A stretch of 64,000 nucleotides of DNA from Hyphomicrobiaceae bacterium (GCA_022842785.1 JALHOW010000003.1:248001-312000), one strand, 5' to 3'; numbered from the stretch's first letter, positions 7,777 to 17,582 are shown. Numbers and translations: made by a program. The notes: generated by a model not told the origin, from the letters alone.

Positions 7777-8997
7777 TCAGATGATGCCGTTGGCCTTCAA
7801 GGCCTCGATCTTCGAGCTCGGCAGTTCGAGAACCTCTCGCAGGACATCCTCGGTGTGCTCGCCGAGTGTCGGCGGGGCGCGGCGATATTCGACAGGGGTT
7901 TCCGACATCTTGAGCGGGCATCCGATGAGATCGACGGTGCCAGTACCGCTTAGCCCGTGCGGCATAGCGATCTTCATGCCGCGTGCGAGTACTTGAGGAT
8001 CGGCAAAGACGTCAGCGACATTGTTGACAGGCGAGCAGGGCACGTTGGCCTGTTCGAGCACATCCATCCAATGTGCCGTGGTGTTCGTGCGCAGGAATTC
8101 GGTGACGAGTTCAACCAGCTTATCGCGATTTCGCACGCGATCGGAATTTGTTGCGAAGCGCGGATCTGAGCTGAGCTCCGGCCGGCCAGCCGCTTCGCAC
8201 AGGCGCTTGAACTGGCCGTCGTTGTTGGCCGCAACGATTGCCCATCCGTCTTTCGTCTCGAACACCTGATAGGGCACCGTATTGGGGTGCGCGGTACCGA
8301 GACGTTGCGCGATGCCACCGCCCGTCAGGTAGTTCAGACCCTGATTGTAAAGCCAGCCAACCTGCACATCGAGCAGCCCTAGATCGATATGCTGACCAAC
8401 TCCCGTTGCGTCGCGATGGCGAAGTGCTGAAAGAATGCCTATGGCAGCGTAGAGGCCGGTCATGACGTCGTTGACAGCAATTGGCACCTTGACGGGCGGG
8501 CGGTCCGGCTCGCCGGTCATGCTGATCAACCCGCCGATACCTTGCGCTACCATGTCGTATCCCGGTCGCGCTGCGTATGGTCCGGTTTGCCCGTAGCCGG
8601 TAATCGAACAGTAGACGAGACGCGGCTGGTTCCGTCGTAGGTCGTCATATCCAAGTCCCAGCTTCTGCAGGCCGCCGAGCTTGAAGTTCTCGATCAGCAC
8701 ATCGCAGCGCTGCACGAGCTGCTTGATGGTGGCGGCGCCTTCAGGTTTGGAGAAGTCGACGGCAATCGAGCGCTTGTTACGGTTGCAGCAGAGGTAGTAG
8801 CCGCTTTCCGTGGTGTCTTGGCCGTCGCTGTCTCTGACGTAGGGCGGCCCCCACGTGCGCGTTTCGTCCCCGACACCCGGCCGCTCAACCTTGATGATTT
8901 CGGCGCCGAGATCTCCGAGGAGTTGTGTGCAGGATGGTCCTGCAAGCACACGGCTAAGGTCGAGTATCCGGATTCCAGCGAGCGATCCGCCTGACAT
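7777..8997 (-). CDS. Family III CoA-transferase (CaiB/BaiF)
   Basis: A 406-residue family III CoA-transferase, of normal length. The N-terminal signature LAGIRILDLSRVLAGPSCTQLLGDLGAEIIKVE is textbook for CaiB/BaiF proteins. The catalytic Asp should be the one in AVNDVMTGLYAAIG. Such enzymes move CoA between carboxylic acids through an acyl-aspartyl intermediate. It lies between the SorC regulator and the MBL hydrolase, and probably activates a carboxylate that the neighbouring genes transport or process. Confidence 0.92.
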   Translation of the reverse strand: MSGGSLAGIRILDLSRVLAGPSCTQLLGDLGAEIIKVERPGVGDETRTWGPPYVRDSDGQDTTESGYYLCCNRNKRSIAVDFSKPEGAATIKQLVQRCDVLIENFKLGGLQKLGLGYDDLRRNQPRLVYCSITGYGQTGPYAARPGYDMVAQGIGGLISMTGEPDRPPVKVPIAVNDVMTGLYAAIGILSALRHRDATGVGQHIDLGLLDVQVGWLYNQGLNYLTGGGIAQRLGTAHPNTVPYQVFETKDGWAIVAANNDGQFKRLCEAAGRPELSSDPRFATNSDRVRNRDKLVELVTEFLRTNTTAHWMDVLEQANVPCSPVNNVADVFADPQVLARGMKIAMPHGLSGTGTVDLIGCPLKMSETPVEYRRAPPTLGEHTEDVLREVLELPSSKIEALKANGII

Positions 8998-9026
8998 GCC
9001 TCACCTCATACGCAGCGTTGTCTCCC

Positions 9027-9040
9027 TATACATTTGTATA
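9027..9040. promoter_or_regulatory. Perfect inverted repeat upstream of the CoA-transferase gene
   Basis: TATACA-TT-TGTATA is a perfect 6-bp inverted repeat about 30 bp before the CoA-transferase start and between it and the SorC gene. It is a good candidate operator for that SorC regulator. Assignment is inferred from position and symmetry only. Confidence 0.5.
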
Positions 9041-9079
9041 TCTCATTAGTCGAATGTCAACGCAGCGCATCTGGCCATT

Positions 9080-10096
9080 CTAGGAAGCCAATAGGCCCGT
9101 GGCGGCGCGCTCATCCGTGATGAGGGTGTGTGCGAGACGCGCGGCCAGGGCTGCGCGGATGATGGGGACCTTGAACGACCCTCCGGCGCAAAGCACGAGA
9201 TGGGGGATTTTGCGGATGATGCTCAGCGGCACGGCCACTGTCCGGCGATTGAGCTCATGGTCGATGACGCAACCCTCTGAATCCACGTATTGGTCGCACA
9301 CTCCACCCACGGCGCCAGCGGCGACGAGAGACTTGAGCATCTCCCGTGTGATGGCGCCGTGCTTGATGATCCATGTCCTGGGGGTGAGATCGATGGTCGT
9401 GAGCAGGGCGATATCGGCATTCGCGGCCTTATCCATGACGGTCCGAATGGCTGAGCTGCGCATCAAAGCCTTTTTGGTCGCCTCGTCGTCTGCGTACATC
9501 GGCGCGGTCATGTAGTAGCACTGGGCATCCAGTATTTTCGCGAACGATGCCGCGTTGTCGTAGGGGTTGATGATCGCGCTCCGCGGTAGCCCGCCGGACA
9601 AAGAAACCACGCTATTACCGCTGTTTCTGCGCGGTGTAAGCGACTGCGCGGCAGAATAAACCGTCCCGCCCCAGCCAAGAGCGAGGATGTCGTCTTGTCG
9701 CAACACTTTTCCAATGTACTCGCCTGTCGCGATGCCGACGATATGGCGGACATTGTCCTCATCGGCCGGAGAAGGAACCACGAGGGCGTCCCTCAGGTCG
9801 AATTTCTCGCGCAGCCTCGTCTCGAGTTCAGCGCAGGGGGCTGCAGGCGACTCGATTGAGATGCGGACGATCCCCTGTCGACGCGCGTCGTTGATGACCT
9901 TGTTGATCGTGGCCCGGCTGAGACCGACACGTTCGGCGACCTGTTGCTGGGTCTGACCATCGTGGAAGTGGTACCAGCAGATCCGCGCGACCAGCTCAGG
10001 TCTCAGAGATGGTCCGGGTGAGTCGATCTTGTAGTTGTCGTCTGGACGGCGTGACACGCGATCCCCTCCTTGGGCTTGGTGCCCGAAATCTAGCAT
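9080..10096 (-). CDS. SorC/DeoR-type sugar-binding transcriptional regulator
   Basis: A 338-residue regulator. Residues 30-75 hold the helix-turn-helix (WYHFHDGQTQQQVAERVGLS then RATINKVINDARRQGIV). The rest is the SorC effector domain (DILALGWGGTVYSAAQSL and the C-terminal LVLCAGGSFKVPIIRAALAA phrase). SorC proteins bind phosphorylated or free sugars and polyols and regulate the adjacent catabolic operon. Here the adjacent genes are a CoA-transferase and an MBL hydrolase. It is divergent from the arsenic island. Confidence 0.9.
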   Translation of the reverse strand: MLDFGHQAQGGDRVSRRPDDNYKIDSPGPSLRPELVARICWYHFHDGQTQQQVAERVGLSRATINKVINDARRQGIVRISIESPAAPCAELETRLREKFDLRDALVVPSPADEDNVRHIVGIATGEYIGKVLRQDDILALGWGGTVYSAAQSLTPRRNSGNSVVSLSGGLPRSAIINPYDNAASFAKILDAQCYYMTAPMYADDEATKKALMRSSAIRTVMDKAANADIALLTTIDLTPRTWIIKHGAITREMLKSLVAAGAVGGVCDQYVDSEGCVIDHELNRRTVAVPLSIIRKIPHLVLCAGGSFKVPIIRAALAARLAHTLITDERAATGLLAS

Positions 10097-10194
10097 CGGC
10101 GACGCCCCAGGATGGTCCGACCATCGGCTGAAGGGCCGTTGACCTACGGCTCGGCATCCGTCATAAGATTGTCAATCACTTCTACTATTCAAGA

Positions 10195-11049
10195 ATGATG
10201 GAAATGAAGGAAATCGCTGCCGGTTTCTCCGCACTCGCTCAGGAGACGCGTCTGGAGCTCATGCGTGTTCTGGCGTCTCGCGGCCCATCTGGGATGCCTG
10301 CCGGTGAACTGGCGGGTGAGCTTGGCGTGTCGCCGTCGTCGCTCTCCTACCACCTTGCGGCACTCGAACAGGCACGGCTTGTCCAATCCTCGCGTCAGGG
10401 CCGCTACGTCATCTACGCAGTGCGGTTCGCTGGCTTGCGAGCCCTTTTCGGCTTTCTGACCGAGACGTGCTGCAACGGCCGCCCTGAGCTGTGCGGCGAT
10501 CTCGCGCGACTTTTTCCAGAAGAGTTCGATGAGGTGAGTCCGATGGCGGCAGCGTTCAATGTTCTGTTCATCTGCACGCGTAATTCAGCACGCTCGATCA
10601 TGGCTGAGGCCATTCTTGACCGCATTGGGCGAGGGAAGTTCCACGCCTACTCGGCCGGTTCGTCGCCCGCCGACGCGCCCATGCCGGAGGTGATCGAACG
10701 CCTTACGATGATGGGGCACGACGTCTCGACCCTACGATCGAAGTCATGGAATGAGTTCATGAAGAGCGATGCACCGCGAATGGATTTTGTCCTGACGCTC
10801 TGCGACACGGGCGACGGCGAGGTTTGTCCTGATCTAGGTGAGCGGCCCATAACGGCTGTCTGGCCTTTCCCAGATCCGGCGCGCTTTCGCGGTTCCGACA
10901 TTGAGCGCACGACGCTCCTGAACGAGCTGTACGGCATGATCCGACGGCGGCTCGAAGGCTTCACCAACCTCCCATTCGGCACGTTAGACCGCATGGCGTT
11001 GAAGGCGCGCCTCGACGAACTCGGCAAGCCGACAATGTACGCGCGGTAA
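10195..11049 (+). CDS. ArsR-ArsC fusion: arsenic-responsive repressor with arsenate reductase domain
   Basis: A 284-residue fusion. Residues 1-105 are an ArsR winged helix ([14 protein letters not shown] ... [18 protein letters not shown]) with a thiol cluster [10 protein letters not shown] (Cys92, Cys93, Cys100) suited to As(III) sensing. Residues 120-284 are a low-molecular-weight-phosphatase-type ArsC, with the catalytic loop CTRNSARS (Cys127) and further cysteines in [15 protein letters not shown]. One protein thus senses arsenite and reduces arsenate. It heads an operon with GAPDH and arsJ. An imperfect repeat, ATTC-AA-GAAT, at 10187-10196 overlaps the start and may be the ArsR operator. 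ATGs at 10195, 10198 and 10204 are all possible starts. Confidence 0.93.
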   Translation: MMEMKEIAAGFSALAQETRLELMRVLASRGPSGMPAGELAGELGVSPSSLSYHLAALEQARLVQSSRQGRYVIYAVRFAGLRALFGFLTETCCNGRPELCGDLARLFPEEFDEVSPMAAAFNVLFICTRNSARSIMAEAILDRIGRGKFHAYSAGSSPADAPMPEVIERLTMMGHDVSTLRSKSWNEFMKSDAPRMDFVLTLCDTGDGEVCPDLGERPITAVWPFPDPARFRGSDIERTTLLNELYGMIRRRLEGFTNLPFGTLDRMALKARLDELGKPTMYAR

Positions 11050-11059
11050 GGAGAAGGTC

Positions 11060-12103
11060 ATGCGGGTTGGCATTAATGGCATGGGTCGGATGGGGCGCCT
11101 AGCCTTGCGGGCTGCCATGGGCGGTTTGGCTCGGCCGAGCGATGATCCACGCGCGGGCAATCGTCTTGAGATCGTCCACGTCAACGAGCTCAAAGGTGGC
11201 GCTGAAGCGACCGCGCACCTTCTCGAGTTCGACAGCCTGCACGGACGCTGGAACGCGGCCATCGGCAGCGACGGTGAGAGCGCCATATCCGTCGCCGGCA
11301 GGCGGATCGGATTTTCCGCTGCAGCGGCGCCGACAGATGTAGCCTGGGGCGACCTTGGATGCGACATCGTCCTGGAATGCACGGGCAAATTCCTGAAGCC
11401 AGAGCAGCTTCAGGCGTATTTCGATCGCGGCGTGAAGCGCGTGATCGTAGCCGCGCCGGTCAAAGACGATCGAGCATTGAACGTGGTCGTCGGTGTCAAT
11501 GATGGGCTCTACGATCCGTCGCGTCACCGGCTGCTGACGGCGGCATCGTGCACGACAAACTGTCTGGCTCCCGTGGTCAAGGTCGTCCACGAGGCGATCG
11601 GCATACGCCACGGTCAGATCACGACGGTGCACGCACCGACCAACACCAATGTCGTCGTCGACGCCCCGCACAAAGATCTCCGTCGCGCCCGCTCGGCGAT
11701 GCTGTCGCTCCAGCCCACGACGACGGGTAGCGCGACTGCGATCGCGCTCATCTACCCGGAACTCAAGGGCAAGCTTAACGGTCATGCTGTCCGGGCCCCG
11801 ATCCTCAATGCCAGCCTCACCGATTGCGTCTTCGAGCTGAATCGGGAAACGAGCGCGCAGGAGGTCAACGAGCTGTTTAGGGCGGCAGCTCGAGGCTCAC
11901 TTTCAGGCATTCTCGGGTACGAGACGCGGCCACTGGTGTCCGCCGACTACGCCAATGATACGCGCAGCTCGATCGTGGACGCCCCAAGCACCATGGTAAC
12001 GGACGGCACGCTGCTCAAGGTCTATGCCTGGTACGACAATGAGATCGGCTATGTGTGCCGCATGGTCGACCTAGCCAACATCGTGATTGCGGCAGGAGGC
12101 TGA
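11060..12103 (+). CDS. ArsJ-associated glyceraldehyde-3-phosphate dehydrogenase
   Basis: A 347-residue GAPDH with the N-terminal [15 protein letters not shown] nucleotide fold and the catalytic [10 protein letters not shown] motif (Cys164). When paired with arsJ, such GAPDHs use arsenate in place of phosphate to make 1-arseno-3-phosphoglycerate, which ArsJ exports; this is known for the family and not proven here. It is separated from the ArsR-ArsC gene by 10 bp and from arsJ by one base, with GGAG before its ATG. This points to an arsenic-dedicated rather than a glycolytic enzyme. Confidence 0.92.
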   Translation: MRVGINGMGRMGRLALRAAMGGLARPSDDPRAGNRLEIVHVNELKGGAEATAHLLEFDSLHGRWNAAIGSDGESAISVAGRRIGFSAAAAPTDVAWGDLGCDIVLECTGKFLKPEQLQAYFDRGVKRVIVAAPVKDDRALNVVVGVNDGLYDPSRHRLLTAASCTTNCLAPVVKVVHEAIGIRHGQITTVHAPTNTNVVVDAPHKDLRRARSAMLSLQPTTTGSATAIALIYPELKGKLNGHAVRAPILNASLTDCVFELNRETSAQEVNELFRAAARGSLSGILGYETRPLVSADYANDTRSSIVDAPSTMVTDGTLLKVYAWYDNEIGYVCRMVDLANIVIAAGG

Positions 12104-12104
12104 G

Positions 12105-13352
12105 ATGACCGAGGCCGTCCGCAGCTATCTCATCGTCACGGCATCCTATTGGGGCTTTACCCTCGTCGATGGCGCACTGCGGATGCTGGTGCTGCTCCAC
12201 TTCTTCCAGCTCGGCTATTCGCCATTCACGCTCGCGTTCCTGTTCCTGCTTTATGAGTTCGCAGGCATTGTCGCCAACCTCGCCGGCGGCTGGCTCGCCA
12301 CACGCTTCGGCATACCGCGCATGTTGGCAGTCGGTCAGGCGCTGCAGATTGGTGGCCTGCTGATGCTCTCGGCACTCGATCCTAGCTGGACGGCCGCGAT
12401 GTCCGTTGCGTGGGTCGTGGCTGCACAAGGCATTGCCGGACTCGCCAAGGACTTCACCAAGACTGCCTCCAAGTCGGCGATCAAAGCGACGTCCGCCGAG
12501 GGCTCAGGCCAGCTGTTCAAATGGGTTGCCTGGTTCACCGGCTCCAAGAACGCAATGAAGGGCGTCGGCTTCTTCGTCGGCGGCTTACTGCTCGAGGCTG
12601 CTGGCTTCAAAGCTGCGCTGTGGCTGATGGCTGGTCTTCTGGCGGTGATCTTTATTGCGGGCCTCGCACTTCTGCCGCGTCAGCTCGGCAAGGCGAAGTC
12701 ATCGAAGTCCATGCGTGAGCTCTTTGCCAAATCACGCGGCATCAATCTATTGGCCGCAGCGCGCGTGTTCCTCTTCGGTGCTCGCGATGTCTGGTTTGTC
12801 GTCGGCCTGCCGGTATTCCTCTACGCCAACGGCTGGCGCTTTATCGAGGTGGGTGGCTTTCTGGCCGCATGGACGATCTGCTACGGCGGCGTGCAGGCGA
12901 TCGCGCCGTCCCTTGTCACCCGAAGTGTCGATGGCCTCAGTCGCGAAGTTCCTGCAGCGCGCCTCTGGTCTGCGCTCTTGGTCGCCGTACCGCTCGCGCT
13001 GGCATTGCTACTCCAGGTCGAAAGCCTTTGGCAGCCCGATGTGATCGTCGCCGCCGGCCTAGCTCTCTTTGGCTTGCCATTCGCGGTCAACTCGTCGCTG
13101 CACTCCTACCTGATCCTCGCCTATGCGGGATCGGAGAAAGCAGCTGAGGACGTCGGCTTCTACTACGCCGCCAATGCCATGGGCCGCCTCTTTGGCATCG
13201 TGCTTTCAGGGGCACTCTATCAAGTCGGCGGCATGACGGCCTGCCTTATCGGATCGGCGGTCATGCTGGCGCTGTGTTGGCTGATCACGCTCCTGCTCCC
13301 GACGCGTAACGACGCGCCGCTTGGCGCTGGCCAACACGCACAAGCGCGCTAG
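12105..13352 (+). CDS. arsJ: ArsJ organoarsenical efflux permease (MFS)
   Basis: A 415-residue MFS permease of the ArsJ group, starting MTEAVRSYLIVTASYWGFTL and continuing DGALRMLVLLHFFQLGY. It follows the GAPDH gene by one base. ArsJ exports 1-arseno-3-phosphoglycerate, which then breaks down outside and releases arsenate, giving arsenate resistance without reduction. I chose the ATG at 12105 (good GGAGG upstream) over an in-frame ATG at 12087 inside the GAPDH gene. The 3' end overlaps the convergent acr3 gene by 4 bp. Confidence 0.93.
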   Translation: MTEAVRSYLIVTASYWGFTLVDGALRMLVLLHFFQLGYSPFTLAFLFLLYEFAGIVANLAGGWLATRFGIPRMLAVGQALQIGGLLMLSALDPSWTAAMSVAWVVAAQGIAGLAKDFTKTASKSAIKATSAEGSGQLFKWVAWFTGSKNAMKGVGFFVGGLLLEAAGFKAALWLMAGLLAVIFIAGLALLPRQLGKAKSSKSMRELFAKSRGINLLAAARVFLFGARDVWFVVGLPVFLYANGWRFIEVGGFLAAWTICYGGVQAIAPSLVTRSVDGLSREVPAARLWSALLVAVPLALALLLQVESLWQPDVIVAAGLALFGLPFAVNSSLHSYLILAYAGSEKAAEDVGFYYAANAMGRLFGIVLSGALYQVGGMTACLIGSAVMLALCWLITLLLPTRNDAPLGAGQHAQAR

Positions 13353-14410
13353 GAGCGCAGGTGAGGTGCGGCATTGCGCCGAACTGCTGCCCCGGCCTCA
13401 TACCAGCCCTTTGAAGAGTTTGCGATCCTAACGACGCTCAGCATTACCGGTACTTCGATCAGGACGCCGACAACCGTGGCCAGCGCGGCCCCGGAGTTCA
13501 AGCCGAACAAGCCAATGGCAGCTGCCACCGCCAGCTCGAAGAAATTGCTCGCGCCGATCAGCGCGGAGGGCGCCGCGACGCAATGAGCTTCGCCGCTCCA
13601 GCGATTGAGAATATAGGCGAGCCCGGCATTGAAATAGACCTGGATAAGGATCGGCACGGCCAACAAGGCGATGACAAGCGGCTGCGCTAGGATCTGCGGA
13701 CCCTGGAAGGCGAAGAGCAGAACCAGTGTTGCGAGGAGGGCAAGGAGCGACAGCGGCTGCACGGCTGCCAGAAGACGTTGGAGGCCCGCGTCACCGCTGC
13801 CTGCCAACACCGCGCGCCGTATGACCTGCGCCAAAATAACCGGCACAACAATGTAGAGCACGACCGACAGCAGGAGCGTCTGCCACGGCACCACGATGGC
13901 CGACAGTCCGAGTAGCAACGCCACGATCGGCGCGAACGCGAAGACCATAATGACGTCGTTGAGCGCGACCTGGCTCAGCGTGAAGTGCGGCTCGCCGTCT
14001 GAGAGATTGCTCCACACGAACACCATTGCCGTGCATGGTGCGGCGGCGAGCAGAATAAGACCGGCGATGTAGCTCGCGACCTGATCGGCCGGCAGTAGGG
14101 GCCGGAACAGCCAACCGATAAATATCCAGCCCAGCAGTGCCATCGAGAAGGGCTTTACGGCCCAATTGATGAAGAGCGTCACACCAATGCCGCGCCAGTG
14201 CTCGGTCACCTTGTTGAGAGCACCAAAATCGATCTTCACGAGCATCGGTATGATCATCAGCCAGACGAGGACCGCGACCGGCAGGTTGACGCTCGCAGCT
14301 TCCGCCGAGGCGATGACCTGAAAGACGCCCGGTGCGAGCCAGCCAAGGGCAATGCCGACGATGATGCACAAGGCCACCCAGAGGGTGAGATAGCGTTCGA
14401 AAGTGGACAT
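13349..14410 (-). CDS. acr3: Acr3-family arsenite efflux transporter
   Basis: A 353-residue Acr3 permease of ten membrane segments starting MSTFERYLTLWVALCIIVGI. The conserved cysteine required for transport is in LAAAPCTAMVFVWSNL. It expels As(III), including that formed by the ArsC domain encoded at 10195. An open frame continues upstream of the ATG at 14410, but homologues begin at MSTFER. The gene is divergent from an arsR gene at 14514. An 8-bp palindrome, TTCTAGAA (14473-14480), lies in an AT-rich patch between them and may be the ArsR operator. Confidence 0.95.
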   Translation of the reverse strand: MSTFERYLTLWVALCIIVGIALGWLAPGVFQVIASAEAASVNLPVAVLVWLMIIPMLVKIDFGALNKVTEHWRGIGVTLFINWAVKPFSMALLGWIFIGWLFRPLLPADQVASYIAGLILLAAAPCTAMVFVWSNLSDGEPHFTLSQVALNDVIMVFAFAPIVALLLGLSAIVVPWQTLLLSVVLYIVVPVILAQVIRRAVLAGSGDAGLQRLLAAVQPLSLLALLATLVLLFAFQGPQILAQPLVIALLAVPILIQVYFNAGLAYILNRWSGEAHCVAAPSALIGASNFFELAVAAAIGLFGLNSGAALATVVGVLIEVPVMLSVVRIANSSKGWYEAGAAVRRNAAPHLRS

Positions 14411-14513
14411 TGGCCCCGCCCGGGTGTTTCGGCGTCGACGATCTGCTTGACGCATTCCTTCTATTTCTATTATTCTAGAAATAACAGCATTTGACGTCAA
14501 CGATGGATTTGCG

Positions 14514-14876
14514 ATGAAGATCGACGACGCAGCTGCCCGCCTCGAGGCCCTCGGCAATCCAACGCGCCTCAAGATTTATCGCGCCTTGGTGCGCGCGGGC
14601 GACAATGGGTTGAGTGTCGGCCGGCTGCAAACACGACTGGATGTGGCGGCATCTACGCTGTCGCATCATCTCAAAACGCTACTGGTTGTGGGCCTGATAA
14701 CACAGGAGCGTCAGGCTACGACGCTGATCTGCCGAGCCAACTACGGGCTCATGCAGGGACTGATCGAATTTCTGGTCGATGAGTGCTGCGTCGAGACGAT
14801 CTGCGCGCCGGCGCCCTCGAAGATGCCGAGTCAGTCGGCGATCGTGGTTCTCAAGGGTAAAGGAACATCGAGATGA
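14514..14876 (+). CDS. arsR: ArsR-family repressor
   Basis: A 120-residue ArsR regulator with winged helix LGNPTRLKIYRAL ... DVAASTLSHHLKTLLVVG. As(III)-binding thiols are likely Cys91, Cys92 and Cys97 (DECCVETIC), near the C-terminus. It is divergent from acr3 and overlaps the flavoprotein gene by 4 bp (ATGA), so it is both a likely repressor of acr3 and the first gene of its own operon. It is distinct from the ArsR part of the fusion at 10195. Confidence 0.92.
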   Translation: MKIDDAAARLEALGNPTRLKIYRALVRAGDNGLSVGRLQTRLDVAASTLSHHLKTLLVVGLITQERQATTLICRANYGLMQGLIEFLVDECCVETICAPAPSKMPSQSAIVVLKGKGTSR

Positions 14877-16216
14877 GCAAAACCGTAGCAATCGTGGGAG
14901 CAGGTCCGGTGGGGCTCGCCGCCGCGGCACATGCCCTCGAGCGTGGTTTGGAACCGGTCGTTCTTGAAGCTGGCGATACCTGCGGCCACGCCGTGCGCCA
15001 GTGGGGGCACGTTCGCATGTTTTCGCCCTGGGAATACAATATCGACAAAGCCGCTGTGCGCTTGCTCGCGCAGAGCGGCTGGAACTCGCCTGACCCTCAC
15101 GCTTATCCGACGGGTGGAGAGCTGATTTCTCGGTACATCGAGCCGCTTGCGACACGCACCGCTCTCCGCGATTGCATCCGAACGCGATCGAAGGTGACAG
15201 CGATAAGCCGTATGGGTTTCGACAAGGTCAAATCGAAGGGCCGTGAGTCCGCACCCTTCGAGCTCCGCTATCGTAACGGCAAAGGCCCTGAGCGGCTCGT
15301 GGCCGACGCGGTGATTGACGCTTCGGGTACATGGTTCTCCCCCAACCCGGCGGGCGACAATGGGCTCCCAGCCATCGGAGAGGGCGAGGTGGCCGCACAC
15401 GTGGCTTACGCCATGCCGGACGTGCTGGGGCGCGAGCGCGCAAGATATGCCGGGAAGGTCGTTGCCGTACTTGGCGCGGGGCATTCGGCAATCGGCACGC
15501 TCATCGATCTTGTGAAGCTTAAGGAGACTGTCCCAGGCACCACGGTGATCTGGCTGCTTCGCGGCACCGATCCGGCGAAGTCATTTGGCGGTGGCGCCAA
15601 CGACAAGCTCTCGGCGCGCGGTGAACTCGGCGCCACGTTTGCGCGGCTCGTCGATACCGGCGCAGTCCGCGTGGAAGCAGGCTTCCGTGCAACGCACCTT
15701 GGCATGACTGAAGGTCGGCTCCGGATCGGCGCTGGTTCCGCTTGCTGCGGGCGTCATGCCCTTGCGGATGAGTTGGTCGTCGCGACCGGTTTCCGGCCGG
15801 ATTTGTCCTATCTGAGCGAGTTACGGCTTGGCCTCGATGCGGCTCTCGACAGTCCAACTGCTTTGGCGCCACTCATTGATCCCAACGAGCACAGCTGCGG
15901 CACCGTCCGTCCGCACGGCGCCAAGGAGCTCGCGCATCCAGAGTCGGGCTTCTACATCGCCGGCATGAAATCCTATGGCCGCGCGCCTACCTTTCTCATG
16001 CTGACCGGCTATGAGCAGGTTCGGTCCATCGTGGCGGCCATTGCTGGTGACGCAGAAGCCGCGGCGAGAGTCGAACTCGTTCTGCCGGAAACGGGCGTCT
16101 GCTCTCGCTCACCGCTTTCCGAGGCGTCCGCGTGTTGCGCTGCGCCAGCACCTGTCGAAAGCTCGGCTTGCTGCGCAAGTACGCCGACAAAGGCGTCCGC
16201 TTCCTGCTGCGGATAG
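14873..16216 (+). CDS. FAD/NAD(P)-binding flavoprotein with Cys-rich tail, ars-linked
   Basis: A 447-residue flavoprotein. The FAD loop (AIVGAGPVGLAAAAHALERG) is at residues 6-25, and a second Rossmann loop (VAVLGAGHSAIGTLIDLV) is mid-protein, the two-domain plan of flavin monooxygenase-like and thioredoxin-reductase-like enzymes. The last 40 residues carry three CC pairs (SACCAAP, SACCAST, SASCCG), probably for metal(loid) binding. It is translationally coupled to arsR and followed by an MFS gene. Such genes recur in ars operons, but the reaction is not established. Oxidation of an arsenical, or use of thiol-bound arsenic, is an inference. Confidence 0.8.
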   Translation: MSKTVAIVGAGPVGLAAAAHALERGLEPVVLEAGDTCGHAVRQWGHVRMFSPWEYNIDKAAVRLLAQSGWNSPDPHAYPTGGELISRYIEPLATRTALRDCIRTRSKVTAISRMGFDKVKSKGRESAPFELRYRNGKGPERLVADAVIDASGTWFSPNPAGDNGLPAIGEGEVAAHVAYAMPDVLGRERARYAGKVVAVLGAGHSAIGTLIDLVKLKETVPGTTVIWLLRGTDPAKSFGGGANDKLSARGELGATFARLVDTGAVRVEAGFRATHLGMTEGRLRIGAGSACCGRHALADELVVATGFRPDLSYLSELRLGLDAALDSPTALAPLIDPNEHSCGTVRPHGAKELAHPESGFYIAGMKSYGRAPTFLMLTGYEQVRSIVAAIAGDAEAAARVELVLPETGVCSRSPLSEASACCAAPAPVESSACCASTPTKASASCCG

Positions 16217-16243
16217 CGTTCACGAGACTATAGGGGGGGGGCG

Positions 16244-17491
16244 ATGGACGGTGCCAGCGAAGTTGATCGCTCTACTGCGCGACGCTTGGTGGCGCTCGTC
16301 TGTACGGCGCAGGTTCTGGTCCAGATAGGTGCTTTCTTCTGGCCAGCTCTGCTGCCAAAGCTCGCACCACTGTGGGGACTATCCAACAGCGGCGCAGGAT
16401 GGATCACGGCAGCGTTTTACGGCGCGTATATGCTCGCCGTGCCGGTGCTCGTGCCACTGACGGATCGGTACGATCCCAAGCGCATTTATCTGCTCGGCGT
16501 CGGCCTCACCATTGTCGGGCACGCGCTGTTCGGGCTCGTCGCGGACGGGTTCTGGTCGGCGCTATTGTGCCGAGCGCTCACGGGCATTGGCTGGGCTGGG
16601 ACGTACATGACCGGCCTCAAGCTCCTTGCCGATCGCGTCGATGCCAAGATGATGTCGCGCGCAACAGCAGGACATGCGGCGAGCATCGGCATCTCCGGCG
16701 CCATGTCCTTTGCGACGGCTGAATGGTTGACCTATCTCGGCGGCTGGCAATACGCATTCCTCGCGGCATCGCTCAGCGCTGTCGCCGCGTGGTTAATTAT
16801 TGCACTCGTGGTGCCCGCGCAGACGCGCAAGCCCTCCGAAGCCTCCGACGGTGGGGGGCTGTATGACTTCCGCCCTGTGCTCAAAAATCGCTCGGCCATG
16901 GCTTATGCGCTCGCCTATTGCGTGCACACGCTCGAAATGAGCGCATTGCGCGGCTGGGGCGTGGCCTTTCTCGCCTATGTGGCAGTGAGCACCGGAAACG
17001 CTGAAGCCGCAATCTCTCCGGCTCTTGTTGTGACAGCACTCGGTTTGATCGGGACCTTTGCCAGCCTGTTCGGCAATGAGATGGCCATCCGGTTAGGGCG
17101 GCGAAGACTTGTGCAATCCGCCATGTTCGCTTCGATCGTTCTCGGCGGGACGATCGGGTTTCTAGGCACGGCGTCCTACACCATTGCCGCCGCGCTCATG
17201 CTCTTCTATGGGCTCGTGATCTGGCTCGACTCGTCGTCGTTGACGGCTGGCGCGGCCGGTACAGCTGAGCCCTCGCGACGTGGTGCTACGCTCGCCGTCC
17301 ATTCGACACTAGGCTACGCTGGCGGTTTCGTTGGCCCTCTTATGATGGGCTGGACGCTCGATCTCAGCGGCGGCATGTCGACCTTCGGTTGGGGCGTGTC
17401 TTTCGCCAGCGTGGCCGTGCTGATGCTTTTGGCCTTGATAGCCTTCTGGTGGATCAGGCCGCGAGAACTAGCCGGCGATCGAGGTGGCTGA
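16244..17491 (+). CDS. MFS transporter, end of ars operon
   Basis: A 415-residue major facilitator with about 12 membrane spans (start MDGASEVDRSTARRLVALVC). It has the MFS loop LTDRYDPKRIYLLG after helix 2. It begins 27 bp after the Cys-tailed flavoprotein, with a G-rich ribosome-binding region, so it is likely the third gene of the arsR-flavoprotein operon. It may export an arsenical product of that flavoprotein; the sequence itself does not identify the substrate. Confidence 0.82.
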   Translation: MDGASEVDRSTARRLVALVCTAQVLVQIGAFFWPALLPKLAPLWGLSNSGAGWITAAFYGAYMLAVPVLVPLTDRYDPKRIYLLGVGLTIVGHALFGLVADGFWSALLCRALTGIGWAGTYMTGLKLLADRVDAKMMSRATAGHAASIGISGAMSFATAEWLTYLGGWQYAFLAASLSAVAAWLIIALVVPAQTRKPSEASDGGGLYDFRPVLKNRSAMAYALAYCVHTLEMSALRGWGVAFLAYVAVSTGNAEAAISPALVVTALGLIGTFASLFGNEMAIRLGRRRLVQSAMFASIVLGGTIGFLGTASYTIAAALMLFYGLVIWLDSSSLTAGAAGTAEPSRRGATLAVHSTLGYAGGFVGPLMMGWTLDLSGGMSTFGWGVSFASVAVLMLLALIAFWWIRPRELAGDRGG

Positions 17492-17582
17492 ACCGTCAAC
17501 GCAATCCTCTCGAGCAGTTTGCCTGTCTGCCGTGCGATAGTAGATTGGCTGGCCTAAGGCCGGAGTGGAGGAGACTCCTCGC

